Positions 47,064 through 57,955 of a stretch of 64,000 nt of DNA are shown here, in pieces (within the stretch, counting starts at the first letter, position 1; each line of letters opens with the position of its first letter). Source of the DNA: Callipepla californica brunnescens. Lineage: Eukaryota; Chordata; Aves; Galliformes; Odontophoridae. The position numbers and the translations under genes were made by a program. The DNA is taken from assembly GCA_023055505.1 (NCBI GenBank), contig JALIRH010000119.1, forward strand, positions 744,001 through 808,000, read 5' to 3'. Below the pieces are notes generated by a model. The model saw only the letters and a program-made list of their open reading frames with translations. It searched no databases and was not told the DNA's origin.

Positions 47064-47480
47064 ATGTCTTTTCTGTTTCTGTTAAAACTGCCCTTACAGG
47101 GATTGTACTTCACCGCTTTTTCCCTCTTAATGCTCAAAACGTACTGGAACTTGGTTAAGTTTGCCATTCTGTTCCATTGGGTCTGGTCCCTGTATGATAA
47201 ATTAAAAGCAATGATAGAGGAACCTGCCAGATCCCAGGGCACCCCAGCTAATGGAACAAAGGATAACATGTTAACAAACCATGTGATGTTTGAATGGGTA
47301 TCCAGGTTCCCCTCTCAGTTTTTTATGAATTTTCAAGATCACAGCTTAGGGATGGTGTTAATAATTGGGATATTAGTCCTCCTGCATGTAGTAGCACTTT
47401 ACATCATGTGCAGGAAGCTTCTCCCAGAAACAGAGAATGTTGAATGGCAGGGAGAGTGGAGAGTTTTAGGAAAGAAATGA
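47064..47480 (+). CDS. Leader ORF of the ERVL-like provirus: small membrane protein, 138 aa
   Basis: An intact 138-codon frame lies between the primer site and gag, starting at an ATG about 210 bases downstream of the primer site. Two hydrophobic segments are visible, about residues 5-40 (possibly two short helices) and 93-115 (GMVLIIGILVLLHVVALYI). Between them is a hydrophilic loop with one NGT glycosylation motif, and the C-terminus is charged. This is a single- or double-pass membrane protein by composition. It resembles no gag, pro, pol or env domain known to me. An accessory protein in the leader would be unusual for ERVL. It could also be a captured host gene or a chance frame, but the intact frame and two membrane segments argue against chance. 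Confidence 0.55.
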   Translation: MSFLFLLKLPLQGLYFTAFSLLMLKTYWNLVKFAILFHWVWSLYDKLKAMIEEPARSQGTPANGTKDNMLTNHVMFEWVSRFPSQFFMNFQDHSLGMVLIIGILVLLHVVALYIMCRKLLPETENVEWQGEWRVLGKK

Positions 47481-47611
47481 GAAGGATGGGGACACCCGGT
47501 GTCATGGGATTTTTCTCCTGAACAATTGCAGGATCCTGAGGAGCTAGGCCTGTATCTGAGTAAAGGGTGCTGCGGCTCAGAAAGATCTGAGGTGGAACAC
47601 TTATTTGGGGC

Positions 47612-48721
47612 TTGGCCTATGCTTACCGAGGTTTATATACTATTATGAAGAGAGAGAGTGTCCAAACTGAGGCCCAAACCAAAGAGGAAAACCTCCCGGT
47701 CACACCTGACCAGCCAAAGGAAGCACCAGTATCAAAGTCAGTTGCCCCTGTGGAAGGCAAGAAATGGAAACGTGTGTCCTCGCGCCTAGAACGCAAAGAA
47801 GAGGTGCCGAAAGAAGAGGAAGATATAGGTGAGGGGGTGGCCACAACCCCACCACCATCGAGAAAGGCAACAAAGAAAAGTGAGAGACATGGAGAAGAAA
47901 GTGATGATGAAGGTGAAGAGAAAGTTAAAGTTACGACGTTTCGTTGGCCCGTGAAAATGTCTGAGATCCAAGGCTCAAGAAAGGAGTTTATTCGACGTCC
48001 AGATGAGAGTATTGTCACTTGGTTGCTTCGGTGTTGGGACAACTGGGCCAACAGTGTGTCCCTTGATAGTAACGAAGCTCGCCAACTAGGAAACATTGCC
48101 CGAGATCCGGCTGTCGACAGAGGAATCAGCAGGTATATGGATGGAATCGCCAGCCTCTGGCAACGAATGCTAGTAGCTGTGAGGGAAAGATATCCCTACA
48201 AGAGTGACCTGGCACCTAAAGTGAAAAGGTGGAAAACTATTGAGGAAGGCATCCAGTATTTGAGAGAAACAGCTGTGGCGGAAATGCTGTATGATCCCAC
48301 CTTTGATCCTGACGATCGGGACCATGATCCGGAGAAAGTAAGGAGTACACCCGAAATATGTCAGAAGCTTTCAAAGTCAGCACCAGAAAGGTACGCCGGT
48401 ACACTAGTGACAACGTTCAACAGATATGAGGACCAAGACAGAAAACCCCCAGTTTTTGAACTAATTCTTACACTTCAAAACTTCAAACAAAAATTTCCGC
48501 CGCCATACGCGTCCATTTCAGCCATATCAAAGTTAGAAGGACAAATGGAAGATATACTGGGAAAATTATCCCAACTGATTGATAGGGTTGAATCGGTTGC
48601 AGCTATCAGAAGCAAACGCCATCCTGCTCGAGCAAATGACAGCACTAACTTCACTAACTTCATGTCGCGTGCGGCTTTGTGGAGTTACTTACGTGCAAAT
48701 GGAGAAGATATGAAGGAATGA
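47612..48721 (+). CDS. Gag-like polyprotein of the ERVL-like provirus, 369 aa
   Basis: An open frame of 369 codons in the gag position. The N-terminal third is highly charged (Lys/Glu-rich, near residues 45-105). The middle has capsid-like helical sequence (WLLRCWDNWANSV, then GISRYMDGIASLWQRML). The C-terminal part has a probable coiled coil (KLEGQMEDILGKLSQLIDRV). There is no CCHC zinc knuckle, which fits ERVL and foamy gag. Two possible starts exist, 47612 and 47645; the second gives a shorter N-terminus. The frame ends at TGA 48719-48721, and the same phase continues toward protease. Confidence 0.72.
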   Translation: MAYAYRGLYTIMKRESVQTEAQTKEENLPVTPDQPKEAPVSKSVAPVEGKKWKRVSSRLERKEEVPKEEEDIGEGVATTPPPSRKATKKSERHGEESDDEGEEKVKVTTFRWPVKMSEIQGSRKEFIRRPDESIVTWLLRCWDNWANSVSLDSNEARQLGNIARDPAVDRGISRYMDGIASLWQRMLVAVRERYPYKSDLAPKVKRWKTIEEGIQYLRETAVAEMLYDPTFDPDDRDHDPEKVRSTPEICQKLSKSAPERYAGTLVTTFNRYEDQDRKPPVFELILTLQNFKQKFPPPYASISAISKLEGQMEDILGKLSQLIDRVESVAAIRSKRHPARANDSTNFTNFMSRAALWSYLRANGEDMKE

Positions 48722-48916
48722 CATCAAAAACCCACCCCTGCACTGCGAGTACGGGTGAGAGAATTACAACACAGAGCAACTACCAGCGAAGTTGTTCCCG
48801 TCACTACAGGTAATGAATAGAGGGGCCCTGCCCTCAGCCAGAGGAGGGAGAGGGATAATAGAGTGTATTGGACTGTGTGGATTCGGTGGCCTGGCACATC
48901 AAACCCACAGAAATAG

Positions 48917-49156
48917 GAGGCACTGGTGGATACTGGTGCACAATGTACTCTGACGCCTTCAAGTTATAAAGGGGCAGAATTGATTCATCTCTCTGGAGTG
49001 ACTGGCGGCTTTCAGGAATTGTCTGTGCTGGAGGCAGAAATAAGCCTCACGGGTAAAGACTGGCAGAAGCATCTTATAGTGATTGGACAGGGGGCCCCAC
49101 GCATACTTGGTATAGACTATCTCAGAAGGGGGCACTTTAAGGATCCCAAGGGGTAG
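48917..49156 (+). pseudogene. Retroviral aspartic protease of the ERVL-like provirus
   Basis: The active-site motif ALVDTGAQCTL is intact at about 48919-48951, and a second conserved block ILGIDYLRRG lies near 49108-49137. The frame is bounded by TAG at 48914-48916 upstream and TAG at 49154-49156 downstream. Both stops are in phase with gag and RT, so this was one continuous gag-pro-pol phase. Confidence 0.78.
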
Positions 49157-50715
49157 CGATGGGCTTTTGGAATAGCTACTGTGGACACAGATAGCATTAA
49201 GCAACTATCTGTTTTACCTGGCCTGTCAGAAGATCCATCTGTTGTGGGGTTGCTACAAGTGGAGGAGCAACAGGTACCAATTGCTACAAAAACGGTGCAC
49301 AGACGGCAGTACCGCACCAACAGGGATTCCTTGCTCCCCATTCATCATCTGATTCGTCAGCTAGAGAGCCAGGGAGTGATCAGCAAAACTCACTCCCCGT
49401 TTAACAGCCCCATATGGCCAGTGCGTAAAGCCAACGGAGAATGGAGGTTGACGGTAGATTACCGTGGCCTGAACGAAGTCACACCTCCACTGAGTGCTGC
49501 TGTGCCAGACATGCTTCAACTCCAGTATGAACTGGAGTCAAAAGCAGCCAAGTGGTATGCCACCATTGACATTGCTAACGCCTTCTTTTCAATTCCCTTG
49601 GCCACAGAATGCAGGCCACAGTTTGCCTTCACCTGGAGAGGCGTTCAGTACACCTGGAACCGTTTGCCCCAGGGGTGGAAGCACAGCCCAACCATTTGCC
49701 ATGGGTTGATCCAAACTGCATTGGAACAGGGTGCTGCTCCTGAGCATCTGCAGTACATCGATGATATTGCTGTATGGGGCAATACAGCAGAGGAAGTTTT
49801 TAAGAAAGGAGAGACAATAATCCAGATCCTCCTGCGAGCTGGCTTCGCTATTAAGCGAAGCAAAGTGAAAGGACCTGCACAAGAAATTCAGTTCCTAGGC
49901 ATAAAGTGGCAAGATGGACATCGTCACATCCCAACAGATGGGATTGACAAAATTACTGCCATGTCTCCACCCACCAGTAAGACAGAGAGCCAAGCTTTTC
50001 TGGGTGTAGTGGGATTTTGGAGACTGCATGTTCCAAACTACAGCCTCATTGTGAGCCCCCTTTATCAGGTGACCTCTGGAAGAAGAATGATTTTGTGTGG
50101 GGCCCTGAGCAGCAGCAGGCTTTTGAGCAAATGAAGCAGGAGATAGCCCGTGCCGTGGCCCTGGGGCCAGTGCGGACGGGACAGGATGTAAAGAACATCC
50201 TCTACACTGCTGCTGGAAAGGAAGGTCCCACTTGGAGTTTGTGCCAAAGAGCTTCTGGAGAGACCCGAGGCCGACCCCTTGGTTTCTGGAGTCGAGCATA
50301 CAGGGGGTCTGAGGAGCGCTACACTCCAACTGAGAAGGAGATCTTAGCCGCATATCAGGGGGTTCGAGCTGCTTCTGAAGTAATCGGTATTGAAACGCAG
50401 CTCCTTCTGGCACCTCGACTGCCAGTACTGAACTGGATGTTTAAAGGAACAGTTCCCTCTACCCATCATGCTACTGATGCCACTTGGAGTAAGTGGATTG
50501 CGCTGATTACACAGCGAGCTCGGATGGGGAACCCCAACCGTTCAGGAATCCTGGAGGTGATCATGGACTGGCCTGAAGGTAAAAAGTTTGGAACAACACC
50601 AGCAGAGGAGGTGTCACGTGCTAAAGAAGCCTCACCATATAATGAACTAACAGAAGATGAAAAGAGATACGCCCTGTTCACAGATGGATTGTGTCGCTTT
50701 GTGGGAAAGCCCGAT
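49157..50715 (+). pseudogene. Reverse transcriptase/RNase H of the ERVL-like provirus, frameshifted and cut
   Basis: RT finger and palm blocks are clear: SPFNSPIWPVRKANGEWRL near 49400, VDYRGLNEVTPP near 49455, IDIANAFFSIPLAT near 49567, LPQGWKHSPTICHGL near 49665 and the catalytic YIDDIAVWG near 49755. The thumb block is IQFLGIKWQDG. Near 50070 the phase shifts by one frame and then stays open through the RNase H start (LGFWSRAYRGSEERYTPTEK near 50275), up to ALFTDGLCRFVGK at about 50670-50710. The RNase H active-site segment is broken off there by the satellite. The RT core is uninterrupted for 317 codons, so the copy is relatively young. Confidence 0.85.
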
Positions 50716-53110
50716 TGCTGCCCCATAGCTGCCCCATAGCCTCGCCATAGCTTCCTCTTAGCTGCCCCACTGCAGCCCCATAGCTGCAGCACTAATGCCC
50801 CATAGCTGACCCACTACTGCCTCACTGCTGCCCCATAGCTTCCCAATAGCTGCCTCACCGTTGCCGCATATCTGCCCCATAGCCTCCCCACAGCCTCCTC
50901 ATAGCTACCCAATAGCTGCCTCACTGGTGCACCATAGCTGCCCCAGAGCCTCGCCATAGCCTCCTCATAGCTGCCCCACTGCTGCCCCATTGCTACCTCC
51001 CTGCTGCCCCATAGCCGCCCCATGGCTGTCTAATACCCGCCCCATAACTGCCCTATAGCCTCCCTTGTAGCCTCCTCATAGCTGTCTCACTGCTACCCCA
51101 TAGCTGCCTCATAGCCGCCCCATAGCCACCCCATAGCTTCCTCACTGCTGCCCCATAGCTGCTCCATAGCCTCCCCATAGCCTCCTCAGTGCTGCCCCAT
51201 AGCTGCCCTATAGCCTCCTCATAGCTGTCCCACTGCTGCCCCATAGCTGCCCCGTGGCTGCCTCATAGCTGTCAAACTGCTGCCCCATTGACGCCCCATA
51301 GCTTCCTCACTGATGCACCATAGCTGCCCCATAGCCTCCCCATAGCCTCTTTATAGCTGCCCCACTGCTGCCCCTTAGATGCCCAATGGCTGCCTCATAG
51401 CCGCCCCGTAGCTGCCCCACTGCTGCCCCATAGCCTCCCCATAGCCTCTTCATAGCTGCCTCACTGCTGCCCCACAGCCGCCCCATGGCTGCCTCATACC
51501 TGCCCCATAGCTGCCTCATAGCCGCTCCATAGCTGCTGCATAGGCTCCTCGGAGCTGCCCCATAGCTTCCTCAATGCGGCCCCAGAGCTGCCCAACTGCA
51601 GCCCCATGGTTGCCTCATAGCTTTTCCATAGCTGCCCCATAGCCTCCCCATAGCCGCCCCATAGCTGCCTCACTGCAGCTTCATAGCTGCCCCGTAGTCT
51701 CCCCATAGCCTCCTCATACCTGTCCCATCGCTGCCTCTCTGCTGCCCCATAGTTGCCCCGTAGCCTCCTCATAGCTACCCCACTACTGCCCCATACCTGC
51801 CCCACTGCTGCTACATATCCACCCCATAGATGTCTCACTGGTGTCCCATTGCCACCCCATGGCTGCCTAATAGCCGCCCCATTGCTGCCCCACTGCTGCC
51901 CCATAGCTGCACCATGGCTGCCTCATAGCTGTCCAATACCTGCCCTATAGCCTACCCATAGCCTCCTCATAGCTCTCTCACTGCTTCCCCATAGTTGCCC
52001 CATGGCTGCCTTCTAGCCGCCCCATAGCTGGTCCATAGCCTCCTCTTAGCTGCCCCACTGCTGCCCCATAGCCGTTTGATGGCTGCCCCATGGCTACCCC
52101 ATAGCTGCCCCACTTCTGCCCCATAGCCTCCCCATAGTCTCCTCATAGCTGCCTCACTGCTGCCCCATAGCTGCCTCATAACTGCAAAACTGCTGCCCCA
52201 TTGCCGCCTCGTAGCTTCCTCACTGATGCACAATAGCTGCCCCATAGCCTCCCCATAGCTTCCTCTTAGCTGCCCCACTGCAGCCCCATAGCTGCAGCAC
52301 TTATGCCCCATAGCTGACCCACTACTGCCTCACTGCTGCCCCATAGCCTCCCCATAGCTGCCTCACTGCTGCCCCTAGCTGCCTCACTGGTGCCCCAGAC
52401 GTACCCCATGGCTGCCCCATAGCCTCCCCATAGCTGCCTCACTGGTGCCCCAGACGTACCCCATGGCTGCCTCATAGCCGCCCCATAGCTGCCCCATTAC
52501 TGCCCCATAGCCTCCCCATACTTGCCCCATAGCTGTCTCACTGCTGCCCCATAGCCACCCCATAGCTGCCTCCCTGCTCCACCATAGCTTCCCTATGTCT
52601 GCCTCATCGCCACCCCATAGCTGCCTCATAACCTCTCGATATCTGCTCCATAGCTGCCCCACTGCTGCCCCATACCTGCCCCATAGCCTCCCCATAGCCG
52701 TCCCATAGCTGCCTCACTGCTGCCCCATGGTGCCCAATGGCTGCCTAATAGCCGCCCGATAGCCTTGCCACTGCTTCCCAATAGCTGCCCAATAGCTGCC
52801 CCACTACTGCCCCATAGCCGCTCTATAGCTGCCTCATCGGCTTCCCATAGCCTCCTCATAGCCTCCTCATTGCTGCCTCACTGCTGCCCAATAGCTGCCC
52901 CATAGCCTCCCCATAGTCTCCTCATAGTTGCCCCACTGCTGCCCCATAGACGCCCCATAGCTGCCTCACTGCTGCTTCATAGCTGCCCCATAGCCTCCCA
53001 ATTGCCTCCTCTTAGCTGCCACACCGCTGCCCCAGAGCTGCTTGATAAGTGCCTCATACCTGTCCCATAGCTGCCTCACTGCTGCCCCATAGCCTCCTCA
53101 TAGCCTCCTC

Positions 53111-53737
53111 ATATCTGCCCCACTGCTGCTCCATATCCGCCCCATAGCTGCCCGACTGCTGCCCCGTAGCCTCCCCATAGCTGCCTCACTGGTGCCCCAA
53201 AACTGCCTCACTGCTGCCCCATAGCCTCCCCATAGCCTCCTCATAGCTGCCCAACTGCTGCCCCATAGCTGCCTCACTGCTTCCCCACTACTGCCCCATA
53301 GCCTCCTCATAGCTACCTCATATCTGCCCCACTGCTGCTCCATATCCGCCCCATAGCTGCCCGACTGCTGCCCCGTAGCCTCCCCATAGCTGCCTCACTG
53401 GTGCCCCAAAACTGCCTCACTGCTGCCCCATAGCCTCCCCATAGCCTCCTCATAGCTGCCCAACTGCTGCCCCATAGCTGCCTCACTGCTTCCCCACTAC
53501 TGCCCCATAGCCTCCTCATAGCTACCTCATATCTGCCCCACTGCTGCTCCATATCCGCCCCATAGCTGCCCGACTGCTGCCCCGTAGCCTCCCCATAGCT
53601 GCCTCACTGGTGCCCCAAAACTGCCTCACTGCTGCCCCATAGCCTCCCCATAGCCTCCTCATAGCTGCCCAACTGCTGCCCCATAGCTGCCTCACTGCTT
53701 CCCCACTACTGCCCCATAGCCTCCTCATAGCTACCTC
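53111..53737 (+). repeat. Three tandem copies of a 209-bp higher-order unit in the 11-bp satellite
   Basis: The sequence starting ATATCTGCCCCACTGCTGCT repeats at 53111, 53320 and 53529. The spacing is exactly 209 bases (19 x 11) and the copies look identical by eye. Within a satellite this diverged, identity shows a very recent amplification or an assembly artefact. Confidence 0.9.
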
Positions 53738-55720
53738 ATAGCTGCCTCACTTCTGCCCCTTACCTGCCCCACTACTTCCCCATAGCTGCCCCACTAATGC
53801 CCCATAGCTGCCCCATAGCCTCTCCTGAGCCGCCACATAGCTGCCTCACTACTGCCCCAACTGCTGCCCAACTGCTGCCTCATAGCTGCCAAACTACTGC
53901 CCCATAGCCGCCCCAAAGCTGTTTCAAATCTGCTCCATAGCTGCCCCATAGCCTCCTCATAGCTGTTCTATAGCTAGCTCACTGCTGCCCCATAGCTGCC
54001 CCATAGCCTCCCTATAGCTTCCTCTTAGATGCCCCACTGCGGCCCCATAGCTGCAGCACTAATGCCCCATAGCTGACCCACTACTGCCTCACTGCTGCCC
54101 CATAGCTTCTCAATAGCTACCTCAACGTTGCCACATATCTGCCCCATAGCCTCCCCACAGCCTCTTCATAGCTACCCAATAGCTGCCTCACTGGTGCACC
54201 ATAGCTGCCCCAGAGCCTCGCCATAGCCTCATCATAGCTGCTCCACTGCTGCCCCATTGCTACCTCCCTGCTGCCCCATAGCCGCCCCATGGCTGCCTAA
54301 TAGCCGCCCAATAGCTGCCCCACTGCTGCCCCATTGATGCCTTATATCTGCCCGACTACTGCCACATAGCCACTATATACCTGCCCCATAGCCTCCCCAT
54401 AGCCTCCTCAGAGCTGCCCCATAGCTGCCCTCTAGCCTCCTCATAGCTGTCTCACTGCTGTCCCATAGCTGCCCCGTGACTGCCTCATAGCTGTCAAACT
54501 GCTGCCCTAAAGACGCCCCATAGCTTCCTCACTGATGCACCATAGCTGCCGCACAGCCTCTCCATAGCCTCTTTATAGCTGCCCAACTGCTGCCCCATAG
54601 CTGCCTCACTGCTTCCCCACTACTGCCCCATAGCCTCCTCATAGCTACCTCATAGCTGCCTCACTTCTGCCCCTTACCTGCCCCACTACTTCCCCATAGC
54701 TGCCCCACTAATGCCCCATAGCTGCCCCATAGCCTCTCCTGAGCCGCCACATAGCTGCCTCACTACTGCCCCAACTGCTGCCCAACTGCTGCCTCATAGC
54801 TGCCAAACTACTGCCCCATAGCCGCCCCAAAGCTGTTTCAAATCTGCTCCATAGCTGCCCCATTGCCTCCCTATAGCTTCCTCTTAGATACCCCACTGTG
54901 GCCCCATAGCTGCAGCACTAATGCCCCATAGCTGACCCACTACTGCCTCACTGCTGCCCCATAGCTTCTCAATAGCTACCTCAACGTTGCCACATATCTG
55001 CCCCATAGCCTCCCCACAGCCTCTTCATAGCTACCCAATAGCTGCCTCACTGGTGCACCATAGCTGCCCCAGAGCCTCGCCATAGCCTCATCATAGCTGC
55101 TCCACTGCTGCCCCATTGCTACCTCCCTGCTGCCCCATAGCCGCCCCATGGCTGCCTAATAGCCGCCCAATAGCTGCCCCACTGCTGCCCCATTGATGCC
55201 TTATATCTGCCCGACTACTGCCACATAGCCACTATATACCTGCCCCATAGCCTCCCCATAGCCTCCTCATAGCTGCCCCATAGCTGCCCTCTAGCCTCCT
55301 CATAGCTCTCCCACTGCTGTCCCATAGCTGCCCCGTGACTGCCTCATAGCTGTCAAACTGCTGCCCTAAAGACGCCCCATAGCTTCCTCACTGATGCACC
55401 ATAGCTGCCGCACAGCCTCTCCATAGCCTCTTTATAGCTGCCCAACTGCTGCCCCATAGCTGCCTCACTGCTTCCCCACTACTGCCCAATAGCTACCCCA
55501 TAGCTGCCTCACTGCTGCCCCATATCTGCCCCACTACTTCCCCATAGCTGCCCCACTAATGCCCCATAGCTGCCCCATAGCCTCTCCTGAGCTGCCACAT
55601 AGCTGCCTCACTACTGCCCCAACTGCTGCCCAACTGCTGCCTCATAGCTGCCAAACTACTGCCCCACAGCCGCCCCAAAGCTGTTTCAAATCTGCTCCAT
55701 AGCTGCCCCATAGCCTCCTC
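53731..55720 (+). repeat. Larger higher-order duplication (~914 and ~848 bp) in the 11-bp satellite
   Basis: A long block starting CTACCTCATAGCTGCCTCAC at 53731 recurs at 54645 (914 bases later). The inner marker (C/T)GCCACATAGCTGCCTCAC lies at 53831, 54745 and 55593 (914 and 848 bases apart). The copies differ by scattered changes and short indels, so they are older than the 209-bp triplet. Confidence 0.82.
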
Positions 55721-57509
55721 ATAGCTGCCCAACTGCTGCCCCATAGCTGACTCACTGCTAACCCATAGCTGCCCCATGGCTGCCTTATAGCCGCACCATA
55801 GCTGCTTCACTGCTGCCACATATCTGACCCATAGCCGCCTCATAACTGCCTCACTGCTGCTTCATAGCCGCCCCATAGCCTCCTCATAGCCTCCTCATAT
55901 CTGCCCCACTGCTGCCACATAGCTGTCTTACTACTGCCCCATACCTGCCCCACTGCTGCTCCATATCCGCCCCATAGCTGCCCGACTGCTGCCCCATATC
56001 TGCCCCATAGCCTCCTCATAGCTGTTCTAAAGCTAGCTCAATGCTGTCCGATAGCTGCCCCATAGCCTCCCCATAGCCTCCTCTTAACTGCCCCACTCGG
56101 CCCCATAGCTGCAGCACTAATGCCCCATAGCTGACCGACTACTCCCTCATTGCTGCCCCATAGCTTCCCCATAGCTACCTCACCGTTGCCACATATCTAC
56201 CCCATATCCTCCCCACAGCCTCCTCAAAGCTACCCCATAGCTGCCTCACTGTTGCACCATAGCTGCCCCATAGCCTCTCCATACCCTCCTCATTGCTGCC
56301 CCATAGCTGCCCCATAGCTTCCCCACAGCCTCCTCATAACTGTCCCATTGGTGCCCCATAGCTGCCCCATGGCTGCCTCACTGGTGTACCATAGCTGCCC
56401 CATGGCTGCCTCACTGGTGTACCATAGCTGCCCCGTAGACTCACCATAGCCTCATCATAGCTTCCCAACTGCTGCCCCATTGCTACCTCCCTGCTGCCCT
56501 ATAGCTGCCCCATAGCTGCTCCATAGCCTCCCCATAGCCTCCTCATAACTGCCCCACTAATGCCCCATAGCTGCCGCACTAATGCCCCATATTTGACTCT
56601 CTACTCCCTCACTGCTGCCCCGTAGCCTCCCTATAGCTGCCTCACTGGTGCCCCATATCTGCCTCACTGGTGCCCCATAGCTGCCCCATAGCTTCCCCAC
56701 AGCCTTCTCATAGCTGCCTCACTACTTCCTCACTGCTGCCCCATAGCTTTCTCATAGCTACCCCATAGCTGCCTCACTGCTGCCCCATATCTGCCCCACT
56801 ACTTCCCCATAGCTGCCCCACTAATGCCCCATAGCTGCCACATAGCCTCTTAATAACCGTCCCATATCTGCCCCACTGCTGCTCCATTGCCTCCCCATAA
56901 CCTCCTCATAGCTGACCCATAGCTGCCCCATAGCTACCTCACTGCTGCCCCATACGTGCCCCATGGCTGCCTAATTCCCGCCCCATAGCTGCCCCACTAC
57001 TGCCACATAGGCGCTCTATAGCTGCCCCATAGCCTCCCCTTAGCCTCCTCATAGCTGCCCCATAGCTAGCTCTCTGCTGCCACATAGCTTCCCCATAGCC
57101 TCCTCATAGCTGTCCCACTGCTGCCCCATAGCTGCCAAAATGCTGCCCCAAAGCCGCCCCATAGCTTCCTCACTGATGCACCATAGCTGCCCCATAGCCT
57201 CCCATAGCCTCCTTATAGCTGCCTCACTGCTACTCCATAGCTCCATCACTGCTTCCTCATAGCTGCCCCACTACTGCCTCATAGCTGCTTGATGGCTGCC
57301 TAATAGCCGCCCCATACCTGCCCCACTCTTGCCCCATAACTGCCCCATGGCTACCCTTAGAGCTGCCCCACTTCTGTCCCATAGCTGCCCCATAGCTGCC
57401 CCACTGCTGCCCCGTGGCTGCCTCATTTCTGCCCCATACCTGCCTTACTGCAGCCCCATAGCCACCCCATAGCTGCCTCATATCCTCCCCATAGCCTCCT
57501 CATAGATGT

Positions 57510-57879
57510 TACAAGTGCTAGGGGAAAAAAGAGAGCGCCGCGCGGCCCCGGAATCCTGCCCCGCCCCTCCCCCGCTGCCGCTGCCGCTGCCGCTGCCGCT
57601 GCCCCTGCCCAGCCCCACCCCCAAAGCTCACAGTGCCTCCCGTACAGCCGCCGCCGCCGCTCCAACGTGCGGTTTCCGCGGCAACGGAGCCGCCGCCGCC
57701 ACCGCCGCTCCAACGCGCGGTTTCCGCGGTTTCCGCGGCGCCGCCACCGCCGCCGCCATAGTACTCCACCGCTCCGTTCATCTGCGGGGGGGGGGGACTT
57801 CCGTTTCCGGCTTCCGGGACCGGCGCACGCGTAGTGCTATTCCCAGAGCCGCGCGCAGTGGGGGTGGGGCTGTTCGGCC
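57510..57879 (+). promoter_or_regulatory. CpG-island promoter embedded in the satellite
   Basis: The sequence changes abruptly from satellite to very GC- and CpG-rich DNA: a (CTGCCG)n tract at about 57573-57602, GCCGCCGCC tracts, two copies of a CCAACG(T/C)GCGGTTTCCGCGG block (57662 and 57711), and a G10-like run near 57785. ETS-type sites (CTTCCG) cluster at 57799-57822. This is the typical composition of a housekeeping promoter. The proposed first exon starts directly downstream. Confidence 0.7.
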
Positions 57880-57955
57880 ATGGCGTTGGCGGGGGGGGAG
57901 GTCGCGCAACGTGGAGCTCCTGGGGGAGCTACAGCGGCTGCTCGCGCACACGCAG
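57880..57955 (+). CDS. Candidate first coding exon of an unrecognised gene, frame broken at a G8 run
   Basis: ATG at 57880 lies just after the CpG island, in a GGCCATGGCG context, and a donor CAG/GTGGG follows at 57955/57956. After a run of eight G (57891-57898), the sequence reads SRNVELLGELQRLLAHTQ in the frame that would follow if the run had seven G. With eight, the ATG frame continues differently, without a stop before the donor. The leucine-rich helix-like tail looks like a real N-terminus. The family is not recognised, and downstream exons are not found in the window. Confidence 0.45.

Larger units (their letters stand above)
46294..50715 (+). mobile_element. ERVL/spuma-like (class III) endogenous provirus, 3' truncated
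   Basis: Order: 5' LTR (46294-46832), tRNA-Lys1,2 primer site (46837-46854), a leader ORF coding for a small membrane protein (47064-47480), gag (47612-48721), protease (about 48917-49153) and RT/RNase H (49157-50715). The RT blocks and the gag without zinc knuckle fit the ERVL group, and the primer type matches foamy viruses. Gag, protease and RT share one reading frame, interrupted by stops at 48719, 48818, 48914 and 49154 and by one frameshift near 50070. The element ends in RNase H at about 50715, where the 11-bp satellite starts. No integrase, env or 3' LTR remains. Confidence 0.88.
50716..57505 (+). repeat. 11-bp satellite, left block (consensus CCCCATAGCTG)
   Basis: About 6.8 kb of 11-base units: CCCCATAGCTG, CCCCATAGCCT, CCTCATAGCTG, CCCCACTGCTG and variants. 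Because 11 is not a multiple of 3, every frame reads the same 11-residue cycle (on the minus strand MGQLWGSYGAA-like), so long stop-free frames arise that are not genes. A marker block GCTGCAGCACTAATGCCCCA (with slight variants) recurs at about 50783, 52287, 54048, 54908 and 56107, revealing higher-order duplications. Confidence 0.95.
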
